Part shown: piece after piece, positions 23,492-31,443 of the stretch
Numbering within the stretch: position 1 is the stretch's first letter
Layout of the letters: each line of letters starts with the position of its first letter
Origin: Candidatus Hydrogenedentota bacterium
GTDB taxonomy: Bacteria > Hydrogenedentota > Hydrogenedentia > Hydrogenedentales > CAILVY01
Length of the DNA: 33,808 nt
Assembly (NCBI GenBank): GCA_029565395.1
Contig: JAKQOG010000056.1
Span: 1 to 33,808 of the forward strand
Reading direction: 5' to 3'
The notes under the pieces: generated by a model
What the model was told of the DNA's origin: nothing
The model's database searches: none
Seen by the model: the letters and a program-made list of their open reading frames with translations, nothing else
Program-made: the position numbers and the translations under genes

Positions 23492-23968
23492 TCATTCTCC
23501 TAATAATTCTTCCGGCGTACACACCTGTGGGGTAAACAATCCATGTTTTTCATTTACTTCCCGTAATTTTCGAAAAGCAAATGCATTGGCCAGGTGTTTG
23601 AAATTCCATGTGCACAGGAAGTCAATGTTATGTACGCTTGCAAAAGCCAAGTGAGCAGCATCTTCTGCACTGCCAAAAGGAACGACGTTTTTGCGTAAAT
23701 AGAGTTCAATTGCAGGTTGAATATCAGATGTAACTTCTAAAACCGGAAATGGGGCAAGAAATGCCAAACGCTTTTTTGCAGCACGCCGATCCCCTTTACT
23801 GGCTTCCGTTAGGACAACGTCCGATACGAATATCGCGAAACGCTTTTGATCACGTTCCCACCAAGACCGTGTTGTCTGTTGCCGTCCCGCTGCGACAAGA
23901 TCTCTCGACGGTTCAGCCAGCAAGTAACTGGGAATGGTCGTTTCCATATATAGCGAAGGCTTTTTCAT
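23492..23968 (-). CDS. PIN-domain protein, VapC-like ribonuclease toxin
   Basis: The 158-residue protein has the opening M-E-T-T-I-P-S-Y-L, in which Glu9 replaces the usual first Asp of VapC. Glu55 lies in L-T-E-A-S, Asp103 in S-A-E-D-A-A-H-L-A, and C-T-W-N-F-K-H-L comes near 119-126. These are the four acidic or polar metal-site positions of a PIN subgroup related to VapC, and the same variant first residue is common there. PIN toxins cleave RNA. The gene precedes its small partner, the reverse of the usual vapBC order. The Shine-Dalgarno before its ATG is weak. Confidence 0.85.
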   Translation of the reverse strand: MKKPSLYMETTIPSYLLAEPSRDLVAAGRQQTTRSWWERDQKRFAIFVSDVVLTEASKGDRRAAKKRLAFLAPFPVLEVTSDIQPAIELYLRKNVVPFGSAEDAAHLAFASVHNIDFLCTWNFKHLANAFAFRKLREVNEKHGLFTPQVCTPEELLGE

Positions 23969-24040
23969 TCTTGATCTATTTTCATCTGGGCAATATGGTT
24001 TGTCAAATCAACGCTCTGTACTTAAAAACTCCTGACTCCA

Positions 24041-25696
24041 CTACTCCAGGATGGCGCCACGCGCGGCGGAAGTCACATATTTCACGTATTGCCTCATAAA
24101 TCCTGGAGGGATGTCCCGCGGAGGAGGCGTGAATCCCTCCCTTAACCGTTGGCCGATATCCACCCCGTGAACATTGAGGGCCCGGTTCGGAATGTCGATT
24201 TCGATTTCGTCGCCGTCGCACAACGCCGCCAGCGGGCCGCCCGCATAGGCCTCGGGCGATACATGCCCCACGCACGGCCCTTCGCTTGCCCCGGAAAAAC
24301 GCCCATCCGTGATCAATGCCACGCGCTTAAGCCCCGAATGCGCCAGTGCCATGGTCACCGCCAGGGTTTCCGGCATCCCCGGCCCGCCTTTCGGTCCTTC
24401 ATATCGAATCACAATGACCTCGCCCTCGTTAATGGTGTTCTCGTCAAAGGCGTTTAACGCCTCCTTTTCTGAATTCATTACGCGCGCCTTGCCGGTGAAA
24501 TGGAGCATGTCCGCGGCCACTGCCGACTGCTTCACCACCGCGCCCTCCGGCGCCAGATTGCCGTATAGGATCACCGTGCCGCCTTCAGGAAAATAGGGCG
24601 ACTGTTTTGATCGTATAACCTCCGGATTCAGTACCTCCGCGTCCCGGAGTGTTTCCCGCAACGTTTCTCCCATCACCGTCATGGCATCCAGGTGCAGATC
24701 CCCGGCCAGTTCCTTCATCACGGCGCGAATGCCCCCCGCCGCATACAAATCAATCACGCCATGCGGCCCATTGGGACTGATGGACAGCAGTGTGGGGATT
24801 TTACGGTTGAAATCATTGAAGACAGACAGCGGAAGTTCGAGTCCAAGCGCATGGGCAATCGCAGGCAGGTGCAGGGTACTGTTGGTGGAACCGCCGATGG
24901 CCAGATCCACCATCACGGCGTTTTCCAACGCTTCATAAGTAATAATCTTCCGTGTAGTCAACCCTTCCTTAATCATTTCCACAATGCGCTGCCCGGTCTT
25001 TCGGGCATACGTCATCCTTTCCGGATGGAAGGCGGGCACATTGGCGGAACCGGGCAGGGCCATCCCCATCACTTCCGAAAGACACTGGAACGTGTTGGCC
25101 GTCCCCATCACTTCGCATGCCCCGCACGATGCGGCCGCTGCGCACGACAAGCCCAGCGGGGTGCCCGCATAGTCCTTAAAATCCACGCTGTCCTTCCTCC
25201 CCGGCATCTGGCGCACCTGCCATGCGTTCGGACCGCCTGTGAGCAGGATGGCGGGCAGGTCAAGCCGCGCCGCCGCCATCAGCATTCCTGGAATAATTTT
25301 GTCGCACGACGCGATCAGCACCACCCCGTCAAAGATCATACTCCGCACATGGGTCTCGACAATGTTTGCGATCAACTCCCGCTGAGGAAGGATGTACCGC
25401 ATGCCTTCATGCCCCTCCGCCATGCCGTCGCAGGGCGCGGGTACGTTAAACTCGAAAGGCAGCCCACCCGCCGCATGAACGCCCTCTTTGACCTTTTCCC
25501 CCAGACCGCGCAGATGCATATGGCCGGGATTCAGGTCGGTGTGCGAATTCACCACCGCAATCATCGGCTTTTGCAGGGCTTCCACTATATCCGCGCCCGT
25601 GCTTTTAATCAGCGACATGCGCAACACGTTAATCAGACCGTCCCCAGGATTAAAATATTGGCTGCTTTTTGGTTTATCCACGGCCATTGCTCCCAT
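24041..25696 (-). CDS. ilvD: IlvD/Edd-family dehydratase (dihydroxy-acid dehydratase type)
   Basis: The ATG at 25696 is preferred to a TTG at 25714 that falls inside a hairpin. The 551-residue protein follows the family plan: N-S-H-T-D-L-N-P-G-H-M-H-L, S-C-D-K-I-I-P-G-M-L-M, A-A-S-C-G-A-C, G-G-S-T-N-S-T-L-H, a G-G-T-V-I-L-Y-G-N-L-A-P-E-G segment and T-D-G-R-F-S-G. Where [2Fe-2S] enzymes have Cys in N-P-C-x-x-H, this protein has Gly as in E. coli IlvD, which suggests the oxygen-sensitive [4Fe-4S] type. IlvD dehydrates 2,3-dihydroxy acids in valine/isoleucine synthesis. The family also contains sugar-acid dehydratases, and the neighbour is a sugar isomerase-like gene. Confidence 0.93.
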   Translation of the reverse strand: MGAMAVDKPKSSQYFNPGDGLINVLRMSLIKSTGADIVEALQKPMIAVVNSHTDLNPGHMHLRGLGEKVKEGVHAAGGLPFEFNVPAPCDGMAEGHEGMRYILPQRELIANIVETHVRSMIFDGVVLIASCDKIIPGMLMAAARLDLPAILLTGGPNAWQVRQMPGRKDSVDFKDYAGTPLGLSCAAAASCGACEVMGTANTFQCLSEVMGMALPGSANVPAFHPERMTYARKTGQRIVEMIKEGLTTRKIITYEALENAVMVDLAIGGSTNSTLHLPAIAHALGLELPLSVFNDFNRKIPTLLSISPNGPHGVIDLYAAGGIRAVMKELAGDLHLDAMTVMGETLRETLRDAEVLNPEVIRSKQSPYFPEGGTVILYGNLAPEGAVVKQSAVAADMLHFTGKARVMNSEKEALNAFDENTINEGEVIVIRYEGPKGGPGMPETLAVTMALAHSGLKRVALITDGRFSGASEGPCVGHVSPEAYAGGPLAALCDGDEIEIDIPNRALNVHGVDIGQRLREGFTPPPRDIPPGFMRQYVKYVTSAARGAILE

Positions 25697-25712
25697 TGGC
25701 TCTTTATGCCAC

Positions 25713-25737
25713 AACAGCCCCGCAAACCGGGGCTGTT
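25713..25737. other. Perfect 9-bp inverted repeat between the TIM-barrel and ilvD genes
   Basis: AACAGCCCC (25713-25721) pairs with GGGGCTGTT (25729-25737) around a 7-nt loop. It lies in the 59-bp gap between the two minus-strand genes. No T-run follows on the minus strand, so it looks like an intercistronic mRNA-stabilising or attenuator-like hairpin rather than a standard terminator. Confidence 0.65.
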
Positions 25738-25755
25738 ATGTATGTTGCAAACAGG

Positions 25756-26535
25756 TCAAATATTGTGTTTTAAGAATTCATAACTGGTACGGACGGCATC
25801 GAATACGTCGCCGTCGCAACTGTCTTGTTCGTAAACGTACCACTCGACCTTGGATTCCTCCGCGACCGCAAAAATCTCGTCCCATGGCAGCACGCCCTTG
25901 CCCAGAGGACAGAATTTATTCTTTCCGAAGAGACTCGGTTTTGAAACGTCTTTCACATGAATGACCGGACAGCGATTCGCGTATTTGCGCAAGTAGGCGG
26001 CTTCTTCCACGCCGCCGATATGCAGCCAGGCCAAATCAAACTCGCAATACAAATTTTTGGGCGATGTGCTTTCATATAGAATATCCAGCTTTGTCCGTGG
26101 ATCCTCCGGAAATTTCTCCAATTCGTGCGCATGATTGTGATACGAAAGCCGCATCCCCAGCGCCGCCAGTTTAGCGCCCAGCGCATCCAGCCGCGCCGCG
26201 CCCCGCTTCCATCCCTCCAGATCTTTGGTGCAATCCCCCATCATGCCGCCCGGCGCCACGTCTTTCGCCCCCACCGTCTGCCAGAATTTCACATTGGCCT
26301 CAAAATCTTTCTCGAAATCTTCCACGCCCACATGCGCGGCGATGGCCTTCAATCCCGCTTTGTCAAGTTCCGCGCGAATTTGTTCCGCGCTTAAATTGGG
26401 CATGCCGCTCCATTGCACGTACTCAAACCCGATATCCCGGGATTTCTTCAGGGTTTCCGGCAAATTCTTCTCCGCCGGTTTACGCACCGTATACAGTTGC
26501 AGCGCGATTTTCGGATGGGGGTTTCCATTGCTCAT
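25756..26535 (-). CDS. Sugar phosphate isomerase/epimerase, xylose-isomerase-like TIM barrel
   Basis: The ATG at 26535 has GGAGA in range, and the protein then begins at the first strand (I-A-L-Q-L-Y-T-V-R). This 259-residue protein has AP-endonuclease-2-like barrel motifs: G-F-E-Y-V-Q-W, A-A-H-V-G-V near 67-72, Y-H-N-H-A-H-E-L near 132-139, C-E-F-D-L-A-W-L near 165, V-I-H-V-K-D-V near 192 and a closing Y-V-Y-E-Q-D. The Glu, Asp, His and Glu ligands of a divalent-metal site can be placed. Family members isomerise sugars or inositol-derived compounds. It lies 59 bp upstream of the IlvD gene on the same strand. Confidence 0.9.
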   Translation of the reverse strand: MSNGNPHPKIALQLYTVRKPAEKNLPETLKKSRDIGFEYVQWSGMPNLSAEQIRAELDKAGLKAIAAHVGVEDFEKDFEANVKFWQTVGAKDVAPGGMMGDCTKDLEGWKRGAARLDALGAKLAALGMRLSYHNHAHELEKFPEDPRTKLDILYESTSPKNLYCEFDLAWLHIGGVEEAAYLRKYANRCPVIHVKDVSKPSLFGKNKFCPLGKGVLPWDEIFAVAEESKVEWYVYEQDSCDGDVFDAVRTSYEFLKHNI

Positions 26536-26648
26536 GTGTCGTCTCCAGTATTCAGGTTGATCGTTGCTTTGCCCCATTGTAACAATCTCAGGGGTGTTTT
26601 TGCACAACCACCAATCTTTGTTATGGTTGCGGAAACTTATCCGCTTGG

Positions 26649-27221
26649 CTATTCCGGAGATTGGATCATGTAATCGTGGTACAAGGAGAAGAAAACTTGC
26701 CGGAGATCCCCCGCATGATGTTCAAAGAGTTCGTGGGCCGTAGTGCGTTGTTCCTGAGTCATGGCGGGATGCAATGTTTCGATCAGATCATCCAACAAAG
26801 CATGGGACGTCGCACATTCGTATAGTGTTGGAAGCCTCTTGGGAGTATGGCACGTGATGACCAGGCCTTTCAGCGCGTTGGAACGCCAGAGAAACCTGTG
26901 CCATCCCAGCCAGTCCAGTTGCTCTGCCCCGTCAAAAAGTGCCACCGTATTTTCCTTGAATTCGGAATATACGTCTGGGTCCAGCCGCCGCCGCGAGGCA
27001 TTCAGAAAAAGCCGCAGTGTTGATATACCCCGTTCCTCCAGCCGATTCCCGAGTGCATTCAATAACGTGCTTTTCCCATGTCCATGCTTCCCTGCAATGG
27101 CCGCCCGGTAATTGAAGGATTCGAGCTGCGCCAGTAATTCGTCCCAGGATATCCCCTTGAGAATATAGTCAACGCCATGCAGCCGGCTTATGCGAAATGG
27201 ATTCTGCGCCGCACTGAACAT
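26649..27221 (-). CDS. P-loop NTPase of unknown role, third gene of a tight operon
   Basis: This 190-residue protein has Walker A G-K-H-G-H-G-K-S (44-51) and a Walker B-like V-A-L-F-D-G-A-E-Q (93-101, Asp97), then L-V-I-T-C-H (120-125) as a sensor-like strand. It begins N-P-F-R-I-S-R-L-H-G-V-D-Y. There is no ABC signature, so it looks like a small AAA-type or ATP-dependent loader. The start is 6 bp after the preceding stop, with a GATGGG Shine-Dalgarno. Its operon partners are a beta-rich protein and a four-TM protein, suggesting an ATPase servicing a membrane assembly. I do not recognise the family. Confidence 0.8.
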   Translation of the reverse strand: MFSAAQNPFRISRLHGVDYILKGISWDELLAQLESFNYRAAIAGKHGHGKSTLLNALGNRLEERGISTLRLFLNASRRRLDPDVYSEFKENTVALFDGAEQLDWLGWHRFLWRSNALKGLVITCHTPKRLPTLYECATSHALLDDLIETLHPAMTQEQRTTAHELFEHHAGDLRQVFFSLYHDYMIQSPE

Positions 27222-27227
27222 GACCCA

Positions 27228-27599
27228 TCACTTCATTTCGAGACTGGCAAGGGTCAACTTCTCTGTCCAGGGGGAGACCAGGATATCCACGCGCACCACA
27301 TCCTTCCCCTTGTTCAATACCAGTTCCAACGCCCATTGGATCGAGGTAATGGCCCCGCTGTAGGAATACGGCTGATCCGGCAATATAAGCTGAAAGCGTT
27401 CCTCATAGGCCGAGGGAAACATGGCAAACTCTTTCTCCGCCACCACATTCACATCCTGGGTGCCGCGCCCTTCCGTATACCAGAACAGGCGCAATACCGC
27501 ATCCTTGGGTGCGGCCTCATCCTGCCATCCCGCGATGCCCTCAATGACTTGACCGGGGGCAAACTCACGCAAGTTATCGTCTATCGTCAAAATGAGCAT
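27228..27599 (-). CDS. Small beta-rich protein of unknown function, second gene of the operon
   Basis: The 123-residue product starts at an ATG with AAGGA six nt upstream. It appears all-beta: L-T-I-D-D-N-L-R-E-F-x-P-G-Q-V-I-E-G, A-V-L-R-L-F-W-Y-T-E-G-R-G, then Y-S-Y-S-G-A-I-T-S-I-Q-W-A-L-E-L-V and a final V-D-I-L-V-S. The F-x-P-G-x-x-I-x-G phrase and strand pattern recall arrestin/Vps26-like or late-competence beta sandwiches, but this is only a resemblance. It is 9 bp after the four-TM gene and 6 bp before the NTPase gene. Confidence 0.7.
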   Translation of the reverse strand: MLILTIDDNLREFAPGQVIEGIAGWQDEAAPKDAVLRLFWYTEGRGTQDVNVVAEKEFAMFPSAYEERFQLILPDQPYSYSGAITSIQWALELVLNKGKDVVRVDILVSPWTEKLTLASLEMK

Positions 27600-27608
27600 A
27601 TTTGGTCC

Positions 27609-28514
27609 TTATGCCGTGGATGCGGGTGGCAGGGGCAATACGGTAACCGGGAACTCAAGGTTAATGTCCGGCCATCGCGGCACCTCGCCTTTCACTTTGA
27701 TCAACCACTGAATCTTGTTATTTGGGGCCTCAAACGTGTGCATGGTGAATTCCGGAAAGGCTATCTGAACCCGCCCCATCCGGATCTCATTTGGTCCGGA
27801 TCCCTCGAATAATGGGATCTTTTCAAATACGCTGGTCACCGTAACGGTGTCAGTTCCCTGTTGATACCGGGCCACTTCCTGTCCCTGTAATTCCAGCGTA
27901 AACTTGGTGATGCGCTGCACCGTCCCGATGACGGTCCACTCCAACTCTGCCGTTGCGCCCAACGGGATCGCCCCCGGTGTGAGTTTCAAGTGCGGTTGCG
28001 GATTGAACATCGCCAGAAATGAATATAGCGCAAAACCTATCAATCCCAGACCCACCAGCACAAATGGGATCATGAACAGCAGCGGGAATATGGTTATGTT
28101 TTCCAGGTCGGACAGCATGATACCCAGAAATAGTCCTACAATCCCGTTCCAGAAAAGCGCGAAAACACAGGCAAAAATAAATGTCATAAGCGGCTTTTGT
28201 CCTGGCGGGAGTTCCACGGTTCCCGTCGCCGCTTGGGGGGCTTTTAACGGCGAAGGCGGCAGTTTTTGCGCACGGCCTTTGTTTCGGACCGTATGCAGGA
28301 TAATGCCCCCGCCTATGATGGCAAACAACAAACCCATTCCGCCCCCGATCAGGTCTGAATGCCCGCCTTGTTCCAGAAAGGGGAGCGCACCCAATACAAT
28401 AAAAAAAGCACTGCCCAGCACAAGAAAAATCCCGCCAACCATAATCAGGGTACGGGTGGATGCACCTGAACCACCCTTCGAGGAAATGGACTTCTGATTG
28501 CTTTTCCTTGCCAC
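27609..28514 (-). CDS. Four-TM membrane protein with a C-terminal beta-rich domain, first gene of the operon
   Basis: A GTG at 28514 is chosen because AAAGGCGG lies upstream; the frame is open to a TTG at 28571 with no support. The 301-residue protein has a basic N-terminus, TM segments near 22-46, 55-74, 109-132 and 140-169, and a Pro-rich loop between TM2 and TM3. From about residue 175 a soluble domain follows: H-L-K-L-T-P-G-A-I-P-L-G, then L-E-W-T-V-I-G and a terminal I-N-L-E-F-P-V-T-V-L. The domain resembles immunoglobulin-like or DUF3592-like folds and may pair with the small beta protein. Function unknown. Confidence 0.75.
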   Translation of the reverse strand: MARKSNQKSISSKGGSGASTRTLIMVGGIFLVLGSAFFIVLGALPFLEQGGHSDLIGGGMGLLFAIIGGGIILHTVRNKGRAQKLPPSPLKAPQAATGTVELPPGQKPLMTFIFACVFALFWNGIVGLFLGIMLSDLENITIFPLLFMIPFVLVGLGLIGFALYSFLAMFNPQPHLKLTPGAIPLGATAELEWTVIGTVQRITKFTLELQGQEVARYQQGTDTVTVTSVFEKIPLFEGSGPNEIRMGRVQIAFPEFTMHTFEAPNNKIQWLIKVKGEVPRWPDINLEFPVTVLPLPPASTA

Positions 28515-28655
28515 GATGCACCGCCTTTGGGATGTCCTGTTTACTGTAGCCGGAGGACATTGCCGCGTCAAGCGCTTTTTTCAGCCATCTGCCTCCTCTT
28601 GAAATCAACCCGGTAAGAGACCGATACTTATAAGCTATAGTGCGGAGAAGAGTGC

Positions 28656-29999
28656 ATGCCATCACGGATGTCAGTTATCGGATTTCTTGCAGGCGGCCTG
28701 TGCCTGGCTATGACGCTCATGGAATTCGGTTGTTTCCGATCATGCGTTTCTTCTTCCCCGCCGCGCGAAAAACCTCGCCAGGTAATCCTGCAGAATCAAA
28801 CTCCAGTGTTTCCCGGGCCAAGACCCGGAAGACAAACCCCTGTAACCCCCCTTCCAAGCCCCCTTGAACAAACCCCTGTCACACCACTCGCCAAACCGGC
28901 CGCGCCCCCGCTTGAGGAAACAGAAGCAGAAGCTGCGGAGGGAATCGCGGAACCCAAGCCGGAATTATCCCTCGCCGCCATTAATCAGGTCGAAGAAGGA
29001 ATGGATTTCTCCCAGGTGATGGCGCTGTTGGGCAATGCGGGCATGGCCGTTTCCAGCCGAGGGGCGGATTCCATGATTTATAAGTGGACCCAAGACGGAA
29101 CAAGCCTCGTCGCCAAGTTTGAACAGGGAAAACTGGTTCGGAAAACCGTTCTTGGCGCGAAAAAGGAACCTTCGGAGAAAGAAGGGGTAATTAAAGAGGA
29201 GGAGTATAACCAGGTCAAAGAAGGAATGACGCTGGAAGAGGTGATGGCATTGTTCGATGTGAAAGTAAAGGCGATGAGCGGTACGGGGGAACCCATCACC
29301 ATCTATAAATGGTCCGACGAAAACGGATCCAGCTTTACGGCAAAATTTGAAAACGGGAAACTGGTGCGGAAAACAGGCCTGTATATTGCCCCCATGGAAC
29401 CGGAAAAAACGGACGGCGGTGAAATGGAGGACAGAACGCAGGAAAGCACCGGTGAAGAATCCCTCTCCGAAGAAAAAAACGCTGTTGCGGAACCTGCCCC
29501 TGATGAAGCGGCAGGCGCGGAAACGGGCGCCGCCGAGGAAACCGTGGTTCAGAACACGGAAGAATATTGGCAGGAAGAAGAACCCAAGCCTGTCGTCAAA
29601 CCCCGCACGACGGAGCGGATTAAAGTAGCCGGTCAGGAACGCCGCACTCGGCAGCGCGAGGAAAAAGAACCCACCCCAGTGGATGGAAAATCCTACAAGC
29701 CCAAGGCCAAACTGCCGAAATACACACACACGTTACGGCGAGGAACCTATAACATCAGTCTCCGTAATGAGGGCGATAGTGCCGTAAAGATCGGTCTGCG
29801 ATCAGGAAAGCGCGGCTGGAACGGCACCCTCGCTCCTGGAGATAGATCCACCGTCAAAGTCGAAGAAGGCAGCTATGAACTGTATTACATCTATTCAAAC
29901 GCGCCCTATACTCTTCAACAGGGCCGAACCGTGATCATCGACGGAAACTTCATGGCGGACGTGGCCATTACCCTCATCGAGAGTTCTTCCGAAAAATAA
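28656..29999 (+). CDS. Secreted or lipoprotein-like protein with two BLIP/BamE-like repeats and a C-terminal beta domain
   Basis: The 447-residue protein starts at an ATG after GGAGAAGAG. It has a hydrophobic N-terminus ending in M-E-F-G-C, so Cys26 might be lipidated, but the lipobox is atypical. A Pro-rich stretch (about 35-90, with repeated Q-T-P-V) leads to two homologous repeats at 108-166 and 184-242. Each runs N-Q-V-x-E-G-M followed by V-M-A-L, then Y-K-W and ends K-F-E-x-G-K-L-V-R-K-T. This is the helix-helix-beta pattern of SmpA/BamE or DUF3862 (BLIP-like) modules. An acidic disordered linker (about 245-340) and a final beta domain (about 355-447) follow. It is probably an envelope protein; its partner is unknown. 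Confidence 0.8.
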   Translation: MPSRMSVIGFLAGGLCLAMTLMEFGCFRSCVSSSPPREKPRQVILQNQTPVFPGPRPGRQTPVTPLPSPLEQTPVTPLAKPAAPPLEETEAEAAEGIAEPKPELSLAAINQVEEGMDFSQVMALLGNAGMAVSSRGADSMIYKWTQDGTSLVAKFEQGKLVRKTVLGAKKEPSEKEGVIKEEEYNQVKEGMTLEEVMALFDVKVKAMSGTGEPITIYKWSDENGSSFTAKFENGKLVRKTGLYIAPMEPEKTDGGEMEDRTQESTGEESLSEEKNAVAEPAPDEAAGAETGAAEETVVQNTEEYWQEEEPKPVVKPRTTERIKVAGQERRTRQREEKEPTPVDGKSYKPKAKLPKYTHTLRRGTYNISLRNEGDSAVKIGLRSGKRGWNGTLAPGDRSTVKVEEGSYELYYIYSNAPYTLQQGRTVIIDGNFMADVAITLIESSSEK

Positions 30000-30006
30000 A
30001 AACAGC

Positions 30007-31410
30007 TTAGTGACTGGCCTCCGCGCGCCGTTTAAGCAGCGCTTCAAACTGCCGCATCCGGGTATCGAAGAAATTCATGAGTTTGGCGTGAAGCTCCGCA
30101 TTTGCCGCCGCTATCAATGACTGGTGATTGCCCGAAGAACTGTCCAGCAGCAATACCTGATCAAAATTGTTGCCATAGGCATCGGTAACTTTGCAGCCCG
30201 CCTCCTGCGTAATCAATATCGCCGCCGCAAAATCATACGGGGCTATGCCCAACACCGAACCCCGCCCCGCATTTACAAAATGATCCCGCACAATCTCCGG
30301 TATGTCGCGCATGAACCGCGCCGCTACATCCACGCAGGCGTCCAACTGCCCCGTGATCAACCGTGTTAGGCTGTAGGACGTGCTGTTACACGCAAAAAAA
30401 CCACCCTTCAAACTATTCAGATCGATTAGCCGCGCCGCCGTCGGAAACACCAGCTCCGCCGGGCGCGCCGGCACGGTCATCGACCACGAAATGGTTTCAA
30501 GATTGGTGGTCGTCGATAATTTCGGGCGTTTTATCTGGTCTTGGACATAAATCCGAGCCCCTTTTCCCCGCTCCGCGTAAAAAACGCGATCACCCACGAT
30601 TTCCGCCACGCACGCATTATCTATGTCCGCAATGGTGGGCCGTTCGATAACCCGGGTGCTCGCAATTGAAACCACACAACTCTCGAAACCACATTTTGCC
30701 GCGCGCGTTCCGTCAATCGGATCCACAATCAGAAGATTCTTCGGCTGGATGTTGGAAAACGTCGAATAACCCGCATCCTCGGAATAATACGCTACCGGCG
30801 CCCGCGCTCCTTTCAGAAAATTCAATAAGGCCTTTTCCGCCGTCTTGTCCAATTCAAACGTAGCGTCACCGGTCGGCGCCGAACTCACAATCTCGCGTCC
30901 GCGTAGCGCGCGAACCATCGGCGCCACGGAATCTTTGATTGCAGCCGCCAATTGAAACAAAAATTCACGCGGCAACGGCTTGCTCCCAGGACGGGGTAGA
31001 GAGGGCTTGGGTACGGATACTACCGTGGGAGGGGTGGGCACGGCTGCTACGGGCGCTTTTGCCGGTGGCGGCGCTGGGGTCTTTTTGATAATCTCCTTGG
31101 GCTTGGCGGCAGGCTTCGAGGGGGCCGAAACCTTTTTCTTGGCTGCCTTGGCTGCCTGTGAAGAGCGTGTCACTTTGACCGACACTTTCCGGGCGGTTTT
31201 TTTAACCGGTTTGGGAACATGTTTCACCTTTGCCGGCTTTTTTACTGCTTTCGCCGGTTTTTTCGCCGGTTTTACCGGTTTCTTTGCGTGTTTTGACGTC
31301 TTGGCCGCTGGTTTTGCCTTGCGCGGCACCAGTTTTTTCTTTACGGCCTTGACGGGCTTGCTGCTCTTTTTTACTTTCTTGACTTGTTTCGCTTTTTGCT
31401 TCTTCTTCAT
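30007..31410 (-). CDS. Inositol-monophosphatase-family protein with a long lysine-rich N-terminal tail
   Basis: I prefer the ATG at 31410 (GAGG five nt upstream) to one at 31425. The 467-residue protein has about 145 residues of Lys/Pro/Ala-rich, histone-H1-like tail (K-K-P-V-K-P-A-K-K-P-A-K type) before a catalytic domain from about 148. That domain has the IMPase metal ligands: Glu211 in Y-S-E-D, Asp230 and Asp233 in V-D-P-I-D-G-T, and a later P-Y-D-F-A-A-A. The G-D-A-T-F-E-L-D signature lies at 181-188. Family members remove phosphate from inositol phosphates, 3'-phosphoadenosine nucleotides or fructose bisphosphate. The tail could bind DNA, RNA or acidic polymers. Its gene converges with the BLIP-repeat gene, 7 bp apart. 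Confidence 0.92.
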   Translation of the reverse strand: MKKKQKAKQVKKVKKSSKPVKAVKKKLVPRKAKPAAKTSKHAKKPVKPAKKPAKAVKKPAKVKHVPKPVKKTARKVSVKVTRSSQAAKAAKKKVSAPSKPAAKPKEIIKKTPAPPPAKAPVAAVPTPPTVVSVPKPSLPRPGSKPLPREFLFQLAAAIKDSVAPMVRALRGREIVSSAPTGDATFELDKTAEKALLNFLKGARAPVAYYSEDAGYSTFSNIQPKNLLIVDPIDGTRAAKCGFESCVVSIASTRVIERPTIADIDNACVAEIVGDRVFYAERGKGARIYVQDQIKRPKLSTTTNLETISWSMTVPARPAELVFPTAARLIDLNSLKGGFFACNSTSYSLTRLITGQLDACVDVAARFMRDIPEIVRDHFVNAGRGSVLGIAPYDFAAAILITQEAGCKVTDAYGNNFDQVLLLDSSSGNHQSLIAAANAELHAKLMNFFDTRMRQFEALLKRRAEASH

Positions 31411-31443
31411 AGGCGCCTCATCCATCCATGGACCCGCTCCCCG

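Noticed and set aside
24692..25783. A 363-codon open frame on the plus strand
   Set aside because: Antisense shadow of the IlvD gene; His- and Arg-rich translation without family motifs.
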